Below, one piece after another: positions 33,364 to 42,667 of a DNA stretch of 64,000 nucleotides. Under the pieces are notes generated by a model. The model had not been told where the DNA came from, made no database searches, and was given only the letters and a program-made list of their open reading frames with translations. The stretch covers positions 1-64,000 of the forward strand of contig NZ_JBMNUX010000013.1 of the NCBI RefSeq assembly GCF_050946515.1. Reading direction: 5' to 3'. How positions within the stretch are numbered: the first letter of the stretch is position 1; the number at the start of each line of letters is the position of its first letter. This DNA comes from Tractidigestivibacter sp050946515. GTDB taxonomy: Bacteria; Actinomycetota; Coriobacteriia; Coriobacteriales; Atopobiaceae. A program made the position numbers and the translations under genes.

Positions 33364-33398
33364 CTTGCCGGCTTCCCGTGGTCCCACGCGCCGGCAAG
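33364..33398. terminator. Hairpin between convergent genes
   Basis: A 9-bp perfect stem (CTTGCCGGC/GCCGGCAAG) with a 17-base loop lies between the EamA gene and the DUF2804 gene. It lacks a T run on either strand. Confidence 0.4.
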
Positions 33399-33416
33399 GC
33401 TGGCCGCCGGCTTCGT

Positions 33417-34454
33417 CTAGTACTTGTTGTGGATGTGCTCTGCTGCGCCGCGTAGGCCGCCTATGGTCAGGGCCGTGCCGTCGTCCAGCACGAGCGTGCC
33501 GTCAAGGGTCCCAAAAACCTGGTGCTGGATCGAGACGAGCACGCCTGCTATGTCGGTGTCGTCGCGACGGTCGAGCAGCGGCTTGAACGTCAGGTCGAGC
33601 CTGCCTGCGTCATCTGTCATGTGCCACGTCTCTAGGTAGCGATAGTGGCCAGGCTCGCCGGGGATTCCAAAGTCAACGCGCCCAAGCTTGTGGGCGATGC
33701 CGTCGACGAAGATCATGTTCTCGCTTGCCGCCGTTGTGTCGCCGAAGCCATAGCCAAGGTTGAGCCCTATCACGTGGCCTGCCTGGCGGCCTTGCGCAGC
33801 AGCCCAATACCACGTGTTGTCATAGGTCCAGACGCCACGACCCCAATCGAGGAGCCCGAAGGAGCTCTCGGGCGAGAACTCGTGGAAGGCGGCCCCACGG
33901 CGAAAGCCCCCGCGGGCGCGCATGCCGACGATCTTGCGGTTGTAGTAGAACGCCGTCGGGTCGTCTTGCCATGGCGTGCAGATCACCATTGAGTCGCGAG
34001 GCTCCTCATCAAGCAGAAGCTCGACGTCGAGCTCGTCGTCACCATCGAATCCGCTCATAAAAAATGAAAGCCTTCGCCCGCCGGGGACGTGGCGCCAGCT
34101 TACGCGGCAGCGCCGATTCTCCCACACAATGTCGCCGCTTCTTGAATCTGCGGGCAGCCCCATCGTTCCTAGGGGCACAGGCACCGTCTCGGTGGTCGTC
34201 TTGTAGCTGTGCTCGGCAAAATTGACGACCGAAGCAGAGACGATCCCCAGATATCCGAGGTCGCCAAACGTGAGGGCTATGGCCACCTCGTCGTCGTTTA
34301 CAAGGTAATAGTCCCAATCCTTGATGCGCCAGATGGGCGCCGCGATGTCGTCGCGCCTGTACTCGAAGGGAGGACGGGTGGCCCATCCCGGCTCGCGGAG
34401 CCTTCCGGACTCGTCCAGCAGCCTGCCAGAACCGACAATGCGATGCTCGCCCAT
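33417..34454 (-). CDS. DUF2804 family protein
   Basis: The 345-residue protein matches the DUF2804 family over its whole length: the N-terminal GSGRLLDESGRLREPGWA block, a RIKDWDYYLV segment, the central FYYNRKI motif, and the LDWGRGVWTYDNTWYWA and LNLGYGFGD segments near the middle. No signal peptide or membrane helix is present. The function is unknown; the beta-rich, Trp-rich composition suggests a carotenoid-dehydratase-like or lipocalin-like barrel, which is only a guess. It is a single gene. Confidence 0.82.
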   Translation of the reverse strand: MGEHRIVGSGRLLDESGRLREPGWATRPPFEYRRDDIAAPIWRIKDWDYYLVNDDEVAIALTFGDLGYLGIVSASVVNFAEHSYKTTTETVPVPLGTMGLPADSRSGDIVWENRRCRVSWRHVPGGRRLSFFMSGFDGDDELDVELLLDEEPRDSMVICTPWQDDPTAFYYNRKIVGMRARGGFRRGAAFHEFSPESSFGLLDWGRGVWTYDNTWYWAAAQGRQAGHVIGLNLGYGFGDTTAASENMIFVDGIAHKLGRVDFGIPGEPGHYRYLETWHMTDDAGRLDLTFKPLLDRRDDTDIAGVLVSIQHQVFGTLDGTLVLDDGTALTIGGLRGAAEHIHNKY

Positions 34455-34751
34455 GCCAGCCTCCTCAAAAGAGCCATCCTTTCATTTAGCATCGGCCTTG
34501 TCCTAGCGAAATCTCCGCATATCTCGGTGCGCGGCGGGGCTCTATCCGCCTGTGGAGGCATAGGCTCTGAGCTGGCATTATTTCAGAAAATTGTCGGAAA
34601 AATCAACAAAAAGATACGTGAGCGATTCGAGCAGGTAGCATCTTTGTTCCGGACGGCAGCCGCTCTTGCCACTGGAAATAAAATTTTCTACGAAAGCGTG
34701 TATTCAGACGCGTCCGCTTGGCAAGCGCAGAGACACAACCACCCGACAGGC

Positions 34752-34854
34752 AGCTCTCTCGGTGCAGAGAAGAGCTCCCCGCACTACGGACAAGGCGCGC
34801 TGCCACAAGAGACAGGAACGCGCCCGCACGTGGCACTTATGGATGGCCGTGCGG
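34752..34854 (+). other. Structured leader of gltBD
   Basis: Three consecutive inverted repeats precede gltB: AGCTCTCTC with GAGAAGAGCT (34752-34776), GGCGCG with CGCGCC (34794-34824), and CCGCACG with CGTGCGG (34824-34854), the last ending ten bases before the ribosome site. No known riboswitch consensus was recognised. The remainder of the 34455-34876 gap is AT-richer and holds no gene that I can support. Confidence 0.35.
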
Positions 34855-34876
34855 ACGCAGGAGAGGGAGGGACCCC

Positions 34877-37800
34877 ATGAGTTCAACAGCAATGGGCAGC
34901 ATGGGCGCCGGAAATCGGTCGCAGCAAGGGCTCTATCGGGAAGAGTTTGAGCACGACGCTTGCGGCATTGGCGCTCTTGCGCACCTGAAGGGACAGCGCT
35001 CGCACCAGATGCTTGACGACGCGCTCTCCGTGCTTGTGAACCTCGAGCACCGAGGCGGCAAGGGCCTCGAGCGAAACACCGGCGACGGCGCCGGCATCCT
35101 TTTCCAGGTGCCGCATCGCTTCTTCCGCAAGGAAGCCCAGAAGTGGGGCCACCTTCTTCCCGAGGAGGGCGACTACGGCGTTGCCATGGTCTTCTTCCCT
35201 CAGGACGACGAGGGCGAGCAGGTGGCCCGCCGCGTCTTCGAGGAGGGCTGCGCCGAGCTTGGCGTTCCGCTTCTCTTCTGGCGAGAGGTGCCCATAGACC
35301 CGCACGACCTGGGCGAGACCGCCCGTGCCTGCATGCCGAGAATCCGCCAGGCGTTTCTCGGCCGGCCCCAAGGAGTGAGCGCTGGCGACGACTTTGAGCG
35401 CAAGCTCTACGTCTGCCGTCGCACCATCGAAAAGGCGGCGAGCAAGAACTCCGGCCTTGACGGAAAGATCTTCTATATTTGCTCGATGAGCTCGCGCACG
35501 ATCGTCTACAAGGGCATGCTCGTGGCAACGCAGATGCGCGGCTTCTATCCAGATTTGAACGACGCCTCCACCGAAACGGCGCTGGCGCTGGTGCACTCGC
35601 GCTACTCGACCAACACCACCCCCAGCTGGGAGCGCGCGCACCCCAACCGCTACATCGTCCACAATGGCGAAATCAACACCCTTCGTGGCAACGTCAACTG
35701 GATTCGCGCCCGCGAGTCCCAGTTCTACTCGCCCGTGCTCGGCCATGACCTCGGCCGTGTGATTCCGGTCATCAACCGCGAGGGCTCGGACTCAGCCATC
35801 CTGGACAACGTGCTCGAGTTTCTTACCATGAACGGTCGGCCGCTCGCCCGTGCCGTCACGATGCTTCTGCCCGAGCCGTGGGACAACAACACGCAGCTTT
35901 CCGACTCGCGTCGAGCCTACGACTGCTACCAGTCAATGCTTACCGAGAGCTGGGACGGTCCTGCCGCCATCGCGTTTTCCGATGGCATCATCACGGGCGC
36001 CGCGCTTGACAGAAACGGCCTTCGTCCCGCTCGCTACTACGTGACGCGCGACGACCGCATGATTCTTGCCTCCGAGGCCGGCGCGCTCGACGTCGATCCC
36101 AGCAACATCTTGAAGGCGGGCTCGCTCGGCCCCGGCGAGATGTTCGTGGTTGACCCCGCGCAGGGCCGCATCATCTGGGACGACGAGGTCAAGGGCCACT
36201 TTGCCAGCCAGAAGCCCTTCCGCGACTGGATTGACTCCCAGACGCTGTCCGTGTCTGACCTTGTCGACGCAGCTGGGGAAGATGCCGGTGGCGACCCCTT
36301 TGCCTCCGCTGACGCCGACGTGAGCGTGGTGGAGCGAATGTCTCGCCACGGCTACCACTTCGACGACGTCGAAGAGGCCGTGCGTCCGATGGCGCAGACC
36401 GGAAAGCCCCCTCTGGCCTCTATGGGCGCAGACATTCCGCTTGCCGTGCTCTCCAAGCGCCCCCGTTCGTTCTTTGACTACTTCAACCAGCTGTTTGCCC
36501 AGGTCACAAACCCGCCAATCGACGCCCTTCGCGAGAGCTTCGTGACCTCGAGCGTGCTTTACATCGGCAACCACGGCAACATGCTGGAGGATTCCAAGAA
36601 GAACTGCCAGCTGATCAAGCTGGACGACCCCATCCTGACGGGCGAGGAGTTCCGCCGGATTGCGACCGTCGACAGGAACGGCTTCCATGCCGCGCGCTTC
36701 TCGGCAACCTATCGCCGCGACGCCGGGGATGGAGCGCTTGAGGCGGCTCTCGACAAGCTCTGCGCAGACGTCGAGGCGGCCGTGCGCGCAGGCGCCAACA
36801 TCGTGGCGATCTCCGACCGCGCCGGCAGGGGAGAGGTCTCAATCCCCTCGCTTCTCGCCGTCTCTGCCGTCCACAACCACATGATCCGCGCCGGCATCCG
36901 CATGAACGCCGACTTGGTCGTCGAGAGCGGGGACGCCATCACGCCGCACGACTTTGCTACGCTTGTGGGCTATTCCGCCTCGGGCATCTACCCCTATATG
37001 GCCCATGACTGCATCCGCGCGCTCGCCGAGCATGGCTCGCTTTCCGTCAGCGCAGAGGAGGGCGTCAAGAACTACGACAAGGCCGTGCTCTCTGGCATCA
37101 CGTCGATCATGTCCAAGATGGGCATCTCCACGATGCAGGGCTACCACTCCGCGCAGATCTTCGAGATCATGGGCTTTGACGAGAAGTTCGTGGACAAGTA
37201 CTTCTCGGGCACGGTGAGCCGCGTGGGCGGCCTGGACGCAAACGGCGTGCAGCGCGAGTGCAACGAGCGCTACGACGAGACCGACGCCATGCTCAAGAGC
37301 CCGTCTCCCAGCCAGCTCCCAAGCTCGGGTCTCACCAAGTGGCGTCCTCTGGGCGGCGAGCAGCACATGCTGACCCCCGAGGTCATCTACCTGCTGCATC
37401 GTGCCACGCGCGAGAACAGCCCCGAGCTCTTCGAGCAGTACTCGAAGGCGCTGCACCCCACCGACCGAGCCATCGTGCTTCGCGACCTGTTGGAGCTCGT
37501 GCCGCTTGAGTCCGGCCCCGTCCCCATCGAAGAGGTCGAGAGCGCAGACGACATCGTGAAGCACTTCCAGACGAGCGCCATGAGCTTCGGCGCCATCTCC
37601 GACGAGGCGCATCGCACGCTTGCCATCGCCATGAACCGGATCGGCGCCAAGTCGAACACCGGCGAGGGCGGGGAGAACCCCGACCGCGAGACCACGATGG
37701 AAAACGGCGACTCCGCCAACTCCAAGGTTCGCCAGGTTGCCTCCGCGCGCTTTGGCGTCACGAGCCGCTATCTGGTGGCTGGCGAAGAGATCCAGATCAA

Positions 37801-39520
37801 GATGGCCCAGGGCGCAAAGCCCGGCGAGGGCGGTCACCTGCCCGGCACCAAGGTGTGGCCGTGGATCGCAAAGGTGCGCAACTCCACTCCTGGCGTGGGC
37901 CTCGTCTCTCCTCCGCCTCACCATGACATCTACTCCATCGAGGACCTTGCTGAGCTGATCTTCGACCTCAAGAACGCGAATCCCGAGGCAAAGGTGTCGG
38001 TCAAGCTCGTCTCCGAGGCAGGCGTCGGCACCATCGCCACGGGCGTTGCCAAGGGCGGAGCCAACAAGATCTTGATCTCGGGCGCCAACGGCGGCACGGG
38101 CGCCGCGCCGCGCGACTCTATCTACCACACCGGCCTCCCGCTTGAGCTCGGCCTTGCCGAGGCGCAGCAGACGCTGCTGAGAAACGGCCTGCGCTCCCGC
38201 GTTGAACTCGAGGCGGACGGCAAGCTGATGGACGGCTATGACGTGGCGGTGGCTGCGCTTCTGGGCGCCGAGGTCTTTGACTTTGGCACCGCCGCGCTCC
38301 TCTCGCTTGGCTGCCTCATGCAGCGCGACTGCCAGACGGACACCTGCCCCATGGGCATCGCTACGCAGAACTGCGAGCTCAGGAAGCGGTTCACGGGCAA
38401 GCCCGAGTACGTGGTCAACTTCATGTACCTTGTTGCCGAGCAGCTGCGCGGCATCATGGCCAAGCTCGGCTTCCGCACCATCAAGGAGATGGTGGGTCAT
38501 CCCGAGTGCCTGCGCCAGAAGAAGGTCAAGGGCAACTGGAAGGCCAACACGCTCGACCTGTCTCCAATTCTGGTCAACGTGACCAACGAGTACGGCAAGT
38601 CTGTGCCCGGCGCCAGCTGCAAGCACTATCTGCCCGAGATGGGACCCGTGGACGAGCTGCCCTGCGCCCTCGACTCGACGCTGTTCATCCCGTACACGGC
38701 GGCCGCTCGCGCCACCCTCACCCCGGTCCGCTTCCATGCGGACATCGCCAACGTCAACCGCTGCGTGGGCACCATGCTTGGCTCGGTCGTTACGCGCGCG
38801 CATCCCGAGGGGCTGCCAGAGGGGTCCATCACCATCGACTGCGAGGGCTCCGGCGGCCAGAGCTTCGGCGCGTTTCTGCCGGCGGGCATCACGATCAACG
38901 TCCACGGCGACGCCAACGACTACTTTGGCAAGGGACTCTCTGGCGGCATCCTGACCGTGGCGCCGTCGTCGAAGGCCACCTACAAGTTTGACCAGAACGT
39001 CTCCATCGGCAACGTCGCCTTCTATGGCGCCACCGGGGGAAGGGGCTTCATCAACGGTCTGGCCGGCCAGCGCTTTGGCGTGCGCAACTCCGGCGCCACG
39101 ATCGTGTGCGAGGGCGTGGGCAACCACGGCTGCGAGTACATGACGGGCGGCACGGCGCTGATCTTGGGAGAGGTTGGAATCAACTTTGCAGCGGGCATGA
39201 GCGGCGGAGTCGCCTATGTCTACGACGAGTACGGCACGCTTGCCGAGCGCTGCAACACCGACATGGTTGAGCTGAAGCAGCCTACGCTGCGCGATCTCAA
39301 GACGATCCACGCCCTGATCGAGGAACACGCTGCGCGCACGAGAAGCCCGCGCGGCATCAAGATGCTCTACATGTTTGACGACATCAAGGACCGCTTCGTG
39401 AAGGTCATTCCGCACGAGTACGAGATAGCGCTTGAGCTGACCGAGGCTGCAGAAGCGGCGGGCAAGACGCGCGACGAGGCAATCGAGATTGCCTTCGAGA
39501 CAATGAGGAACGGGAGGTAG
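34877..39520 (+). CDS. gltB: Glutamate synthase, large subunit
   Basis: The 1547-residue enzyme transfers the amide nitrogen of glutamine to 2-oxoglutarate. Cys29 in EHDACGIGALAHL is the N-terminal nucleophile exposed after removal of a 28-residue propeptide. The 3Fe-4S cysteines lie in CLMQRDCQTDTCPMG, the FMN domain has GAKSNTGEGGE and ISGANGGTGAAP, and the C-terminal beta-helix has the GxGxG-type repeats (NVHGDANDYFGKGLSGG). I chose ATG 34877 with GAGGGAGGG upstream; the frame is open further 5' but has no family match. gltD follows after three bases. Confidence 0.96.
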   Translation: MSSTAMGSMGAGNRSQQGLYREEFEHDACGIGALAHLKGQRSHQMLDDALSVLVNLEHRGGKGLERNTGDGAGILFQVPHRFFRKEAQKWGHLLPEEGDYGVAMVFFPQDDEGEQVARRVFEEGCAELGVPLLFWREVPIDPHDLGETARACMPRIRQAFLGRPQGVSAGDDFERKLYVCRRTIEKAASKNSGLDGKIFYICSMSSRTIVYKGMLVATQMRGFYPDLNDASTETALALVHSRYSTNTTPSWERAHPNRYIVHNGEINTLRGNVNWIRARESQFYSPVLGHDLGRVIPVINREGSDSAILDNVLEFLTMNGRPLARAVTMLLPEPWDNNTQLSDSRRAYDCYQSMLTESWDGPAAIAFSDGIITGAALDRNGLRPARYYVTRDDRMILASEAGALDVDPSNILKAGSLGPGEMFVVDPAQGRIIWDDEVKGHFASQKPFRDWIDSQTLSVSDLVDAAGEDAGGDPFASADADVSVVERMSRHGYHFDDVEEAVRPMAQTGKPPLASMGADIPLAVLSKRPRSFFDYFNQLFAQVTNPPIDALRESFVTSSVLYIGNHGNMLEDSKKNCQLIKLDDPILTGEEFRRIATVDRNGFHAARFSATYRRDAGDGALEAALDKLCADVEAAVRAGANIVAISDRAGRGEVSIPSLLAVSAVHNHMIRAGIRMNADLVVESGDAITPHDFATLVGYSASGIYPYMAHDCIRALAEHGSLSVSAEEGVKNYDKAVLSGITSIMSKMGISTMQGYHSAQIFEIMGFDEKFVDKYFSGTVSRVGGLDANGVQRECNERYDETDAMLKSPSPSQLPSSGLTKWRPLGGEQHMLTPEVIYLLHRATRENSPELFEQYSKALHPTDRAIVLRDLLELVPLESGPVPIEEVESADDIVKHFQTSAMSFGAISDEAHRTLAIAMNRIGAKSNTGEGGENPDRETTMENGDSANSKVRQVASARFGVTSRYLVAGEEIQIKMAQGAKPGEGGHLPGTKVWPWIAKVRNSTPGVGLVSPPPHHDIYSIEDLAELIFDLKNANPEAKVSVKLVSEAGVGTIATGVAKGGANKILISGANGGTGAAPRDSIYHTGLPLELGLAEAQQTLLRNGLRSRVELEADGKLMDGYDVAVAALLGAEVFDFGTAALLSLGCLMQRDCQTDTCPMGIATQNCELRKRFTGKPEYVVNFMYLVAEQLRGIMAKLGFRTIKEMVGHPECLRQKKVKGNWKANTLDLSPILVNVTNEYGKSVPGASCKHYLPEMGPVDELPCALDSTLFIPYTAAARATLTPVRFHADIANVNRCVGTMLGSVVTRAHPEGLPEGSITIDCEGSGGQSFGAFLPAGITINVHGDANDYFGKGLSGGILTVAPSSKATYKFDQNVSIGNVAFYGATGGRGFINGLAGQRFGVRNSGATIVCEGVGNHGCEYMTGGTALILGEVGINFAAGMSGGVAYVYDEYGTLAERCNTDMVELKQPTLRDLKTIHALIEEHAARTRSPRGIKMLYMFDDIKDRFVKVIPHEYEIALELTEAAEAAGKTRDEAIEIAFETMRNGR

Positions 39521-39523
39521 GCC

Positions 39524-40996
39524 ATGGGCAAGGTAGGAGCATTCATCGACACGAAGCGTGTCGCCCACGGCGAAAGGCCCGCGGGTGAGACCATCAAAGA
39601 CTTTGACGAGTTCGCGGTACCGTTGGACGAGGAGAGGCAGCGCGCGCAGGCGAGCCGCTGCATGTACTGCGGGGTGGCGTTCTGCCAGACGGGATTCTCG
39701 TTTGGTCACGCCAAGAGCTCTGGCTGTCCGCTGCACAACCTGATTCCCGAGTGGAACGACCTGGTTTGGCGCGGCATGTGGTCGGACGCGGCAGAGCGCC
39801 TGGCGCTCACGAACCCGCTGCCCGAGTTCACGAGCCGCGTCTGCCCCGCTCCCTGCGAGGCCGCCTGCAACCTTGGACTTGCCGACGAGCCCACCACGAT
39901 CAAGGACGACGAGCGCGCCATCTCCGATCACCAGTGGGCGACCGGAGGGCCCGCTCCGCTTTCGCCTGCGGCCGCCGATGCTCCTTCGGTCGCCGTCATT
40001 GGCTCTGGCCCTGCCGGGCTTGCGACGGCGTGGGAGCTTGCGCGCCGGGGCGCTCGCGTCACCATTCTCGAGCGCCACGACCGCGCGGGAGGCCTTCTCA
40101 TGTATGGCATCCCCAACATGAAGCTGCCCAAGGAGGTTGTCGAGCGCCGTCTTCGGCTGATGGAGAAGAGCGGCATCAAGATTCGCTGCGGAGTCGACGC
40201 CACCGACCCCTCCGTGGTTTCTGAGCTCGGCGGCTATGACGCCATCGTCGTTGCCGCGGGCGCGGCGGACGCGCGCGGCCTGAAGGTGCCCGGAGCCGAC
40301 CTTCCCGACGTGCACTTTGCCGTCGAGTTTTTGACGGCTCAGACAAAGGCGCTGCTTGAAGGACATGCCGGCAAGCCCGCCATCAGCGCAAAGGGCAAGG
40401 ATGTCGTGGTCATCGGCGGCGGCGACACGGGCACCGACTGCGTTGCCACGGCGCTGCGCCAGGGCGCAAAGAGCGTCCACCAGCTCGAGTTCCTTCCCGC
40501 TCCTCCCGATGCCCGTGCGGCATCGAACCCCTGGCCGGAGTGGCCCAACGTCAAGAAGACCGACTATGGCCAGGTTGAGGCAGCGCTCGTTCAGGGGGAG
40601 GACCCCAGAAGCTGGGCGACCAACACGCTCGAGGTGCTGGATGACGGCAAGGGCGGCGTGCGCGGTCTGAAGGTCGTCTCGCTTGACTGGTCAGCCGGAA
40701 AGCCCGACCCCATCGAGGGCTCCGAGCGCGAGCTGCCAGCCCAGCTGGTGCTCCTGGCCATGGGCTTTACGGGCCCCGAGGCGTCGATTTATGAGGCGCT
40801 TGGCGTGGAGTGCACGGAGTTTCGCGGCGGCGTTCGCCCCAAGGCGGCAGGCGCGGGCTCACACCAGGTTGTTTGCACTGGAGACGTACCTGTCTTTGCC
40901 GCGGGCGACGCGCGCACCGGCTCGTCGCTTGTCGTCGCGGCCATTTCGGACGGCCTGGCGTGCGCCACGGAGGTCGCTGGGAGCTTGGGGCTGTAG
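39524..40996 (+). CDS. gltD: Glutamate synthase, small subunit
   Basis: The 490-residue subunit feeds electrons from NAD(P)H through FAD and two 4Fe-4S clusters to GltB. The N-terminal cluster cysteines are CMYCGVAFC, SSGCPLHN and CPAPCEAAC; the FAD site is VIGSGPAGLATAWELA; the NADPH site is VVVIGGGDTGTDC; and a C-terminal GDARTGSSLVV block completes the flavin site. It starts three bases after gltB. Two small ORFs and a terminator lie downstream. Confidence 0.96.
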   Translation: MGKVGAFIDTKRVAHGERPAGETIKDFDEFAVPLDEERQRAQASRCMYCGVAFCQTGFSFGHAKSSGCPLHNLIPEWNDLVWRGMWSDAAERLALTNPLPEFTSRVCPAPCEAACNLGLADEPTTIKDDERAISDHQWATGGPAPLSPAAADAPSVAVIGSGPAGLATAWELARRGARVTILERHDRAGGLLMYGIPNMKLPKEVVERRLRLMEKSGIKIRCGVDATDPSVVSELGGYDAIVVAAGAADARGLKVPGADLPDVHFAVEFLTAQTKALLEGHAGKPAISAKGKDVVVIGGGDTGTDCVATALRQGAKSVHQLEFLPAPPDARAASNPWPEWPNVKKTDYGQVEAALVQGEDPRSWATNTLEVLDDGKGGVRGLKVVSLDWSAGKPDPIEGSERELPAQLVLLAMGFTGPEASIYEALGVECTEFRGGVRPKAAGAGSHQVVCTGDVPVFAAGDARTGSSLVVAAISDGLACATEVAGSLGL

Positions 40997-41106
40997 CTAT
41001 GGCTATCGCTCGGTCGCGGGCCTTGTTGGCTCGCTTGAGCGCCCGCGTGCGCCCTCTGCAAAGCGCGGCAAGAACTGGTACCAATTTGGGAGGAAAGCGA
41101 GGTTGC

Positions 41107-41256
41107 ATGCTCATGTTTGGGGATTGGGGGTTGTCATGCCTTGGTCGTCAGCGGAAAGACGAGATGCAAGTCGCGAGAGATATCTGTCGCGAAGGAGGAG
41201 CGCTCGAAAAAGAGCCTCGGGAAGCCGGGCTGCTCAACCTGAGGATTCTGCCATGA
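41107..41256 (+). CDS. Possible small ORF (49 aa) after gltD
   Basis: An ATG at 41107 with GCGAGG six bases upstream opens a 49-codon frame whose TGA overlaps the ATG of the next small ORF (ATGA at 41253-41256). The product begins MLMFGDWGLSCLGRQ, is otherwise charged, and matches no family that I know. The only support is the ribosome site and the coupling overlap; a longer in-frame ATG exists at 40999. Confidence 0.28.
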   Translation: MLMFGDWGLSCLGRQRKDEMQVARDICREGGALEKEPREAGLLNLRILP

Positions 41257-41453
41257 ACAATGCAAGCTCTGCTTCCGCCAGCCTCATCTGGCTCGAGGAT
41301 GGCGTCGAGAAGAAGGCGCCGGAGTTTGAGGAGCCTGTGCGCCCTTGGCTCGAGGAGTCGTCTGAGTGGGGGAACGACCACGTGCGACAGCCGCTCAAGA
41401 AGTCCGAGGGCGACGATGATGACGGTGGCAAGCCCTCGCTCATTTGGGTGTAG
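41253..41453 (+). CDS. Small acidic protein (66 aa) with SLIW motif at both ends
   Basis: The 66-residue protein is strongly acidic (an Asp-rich DDDDGG stretch) and has the motif SLIW near both termini: ASLIWLEDGV at residues 9-18 and PSLIWV as the last six residues. I do not recognise a family. The ribosome site is weak (GAGGA) but the start overlaps the stop of the 49-codon ORF. A strong terminator begins 48 bases after the stop, which shows that this stretch is transcribed on the plus strand, probably as the end of the gltBD transcript. A bacteriocin-like or modified-peptide precursor is possible, but no processing gene is near. Confidence 0.5.
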   Translation: MNNASSASASLIWLEDGVEKKAPEFEEPVRPWLEESSEWGNDHVRQPLKKSEGDDDDGGKPSLIWV

Positions 41454-41500
41454 CCAGGTCCCTTGACGGACGGATGCGCTTGGTCGGCTCCACACGATGC

Positions 41501-41532
41501 GCCCCGCATGGCAAATGCCGTGCGGGGCTTTT
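41501..41532 (+). terminator. Intrinsic terminator after the glt transcript
   Basis: A 13-bp stem (GCCCCGCATGGCA/TGCCGTGCGGGGC, one wobble) around AA is followed by TTTTCTC. Confidence 0.9.
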
Positions 41533-41557
41533 CTCGTCTCTAGCAAATTCTATTGCG

Positions 41558-42487
41558 TTATTCGGCGCTGCCGGGACAGCCGTCGTAGTTGATGCCGCCG
41601 ACGAGCTTGGAGAAGTCATCCCTGTTGCCTCTGATGAAGCTCTCGGCGTAGCGCGGGTAGCGCTCGGTTGCGTCGACGAAGAGGTCGGCAAAGCTGAGCT
41701 GACTCATCTGTCCCGTGTAGGGGTTCTCCCAAAAATGGCACTTCAGGTTTGCCGCTGGGCACTCGCTGGTGCGCACCACGCGGTGCGCCATCGAGGCGGC
41801 CATAGAGTGCGGCCGTCCCAAACGCTCTACGTCTGAGATGAGGCGAGTCTTGGGGGATCCGGCGGGGTCGATGCGACGGAAGATCCAGCGGTAGTCTCGA
41901 AGCGAGCTCGCATAGTCTTCGGGCTCGATGCCAATTCCGAAGACTGACATCGCAGTCTGAGAGAAGAGCGCTCCGGCAACACGGTCGATGCGTGCGGTGC
42001 TTGCGAGGTTTGCCGAGGCGGGAGACTCAAGAATCGTCAGCTTGCGCTTCTCCCACAAGATCCAGGAGTCGATGTCGCTTTCAATGAGCGCATGGACCTC
42101 CGCGCTTGCATCGGGAAGGCCCATCTCCTTGAGAAGGTCAAACTGCTCGGAGAAGACGAACGGGTGCGTCGTGCTGTCAAGCACGTAGTGGGCAAGCATG
42201 CCAAGCGAAAAAGCGCGTCCGATGCGCTCGTCCGCGCGCGGAAGGTGGCCGACAGAGTTTCTGACGCTCAGAAACGCGTTCACCACGCTCTTCTCGTGCA
42301 TTGCGTGAGCAAACCGATGGCATTCGCTGGCCCGCTCGGGAAGCATGAAGAAGGCGGCGAAGAAGGGGTCGGGACCCTGGTTTCCTAGCAGAAACGCGAG
42401 AAGCTCCTCCTCGCCCTCGACGATTCCCTCCGGGAGCTTGGTGACGACGTCCTCGCCAAAGATATGATGCGTGATAAGCGCAGGCAT
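41558..42487 (-). CDS. Zinc-dependent phospholipase C-like protein
   Basis: The 309-residue protein has the N-terminal ALITHHIFGEDV segment, GNQGPDPFF, HRFAHAMHEK and GMLAHYVLDSTTHPF, whose His and Asp residues follow the pattern of the zinc-dependent phospholipase C / S1-P1 nuclease-like family (PF00882). No signal peptide is visible, unlike secreted clostridial enzymes, so it may be cytoplasmic; proteins of this short type are common in anaerobic Gram-positives with no known substrate. AAGGAG lies seven to ten bases before the ATG. It is a single gene. Confidence 0.82.
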   Translation of the reverse strand: MPALITHHIFGEDVVTKLPEGIVEGEEELLAFLLGNQGPDPFFAAFFMLPERASECHRFAHAMHEKSVVNAFLSVRNSVGHLPRADERIGRAFSLGMLAHYVLDSTTHPFVFSEQFDLLKEMGLPDASAEVHALIESDIDSWILWEKRKLTILESPASANLASTARIDRVAGALFSQTAMSVFGIGIEPEDYASSLRDYRWIFRRIDPAGSPKTRLISDVERLGRPHSMAASMAHRVVRTSECPAANLKCHFWENPYTGQMSQLSFADLFVDATERYPRYAESFIRGNRDDFSKLVGGINYDGCPGSAE

Positions 42488-42667
42488 GAGAGGTGCTCCT
42501 TGAAAGCTTACTTAGATCCGAGTGACCGGATAAAGTTTCGTGGCAAGGTCAATAGCATAGCCTAACTTGTGCGTTGCGGGAAATGCTCCGTTGTTGCGTC
42601 CACTTGTTCAGTTCCTTGGTACAATTTCGCATTTGTTGGGCATGAGGGCATGACCGTTTGGAGCGCA

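Noticed and set aside
36839..40480. A 1213-codon open frame antisense to gltB and gltD.
   Set aside because: It follows the third-codon-position GC bias of the sense genes, has no ribosome site or family motif, and its low-complexity Gly/Ala/Val/Arg/Asp/His translation is that of a shadow frame.
42541..42667. Search for a yybP-ykoY manganese riboswitch before mntP.
   Set aside because: The conserved stem-loop blocks of that element could not be found in the short leader.
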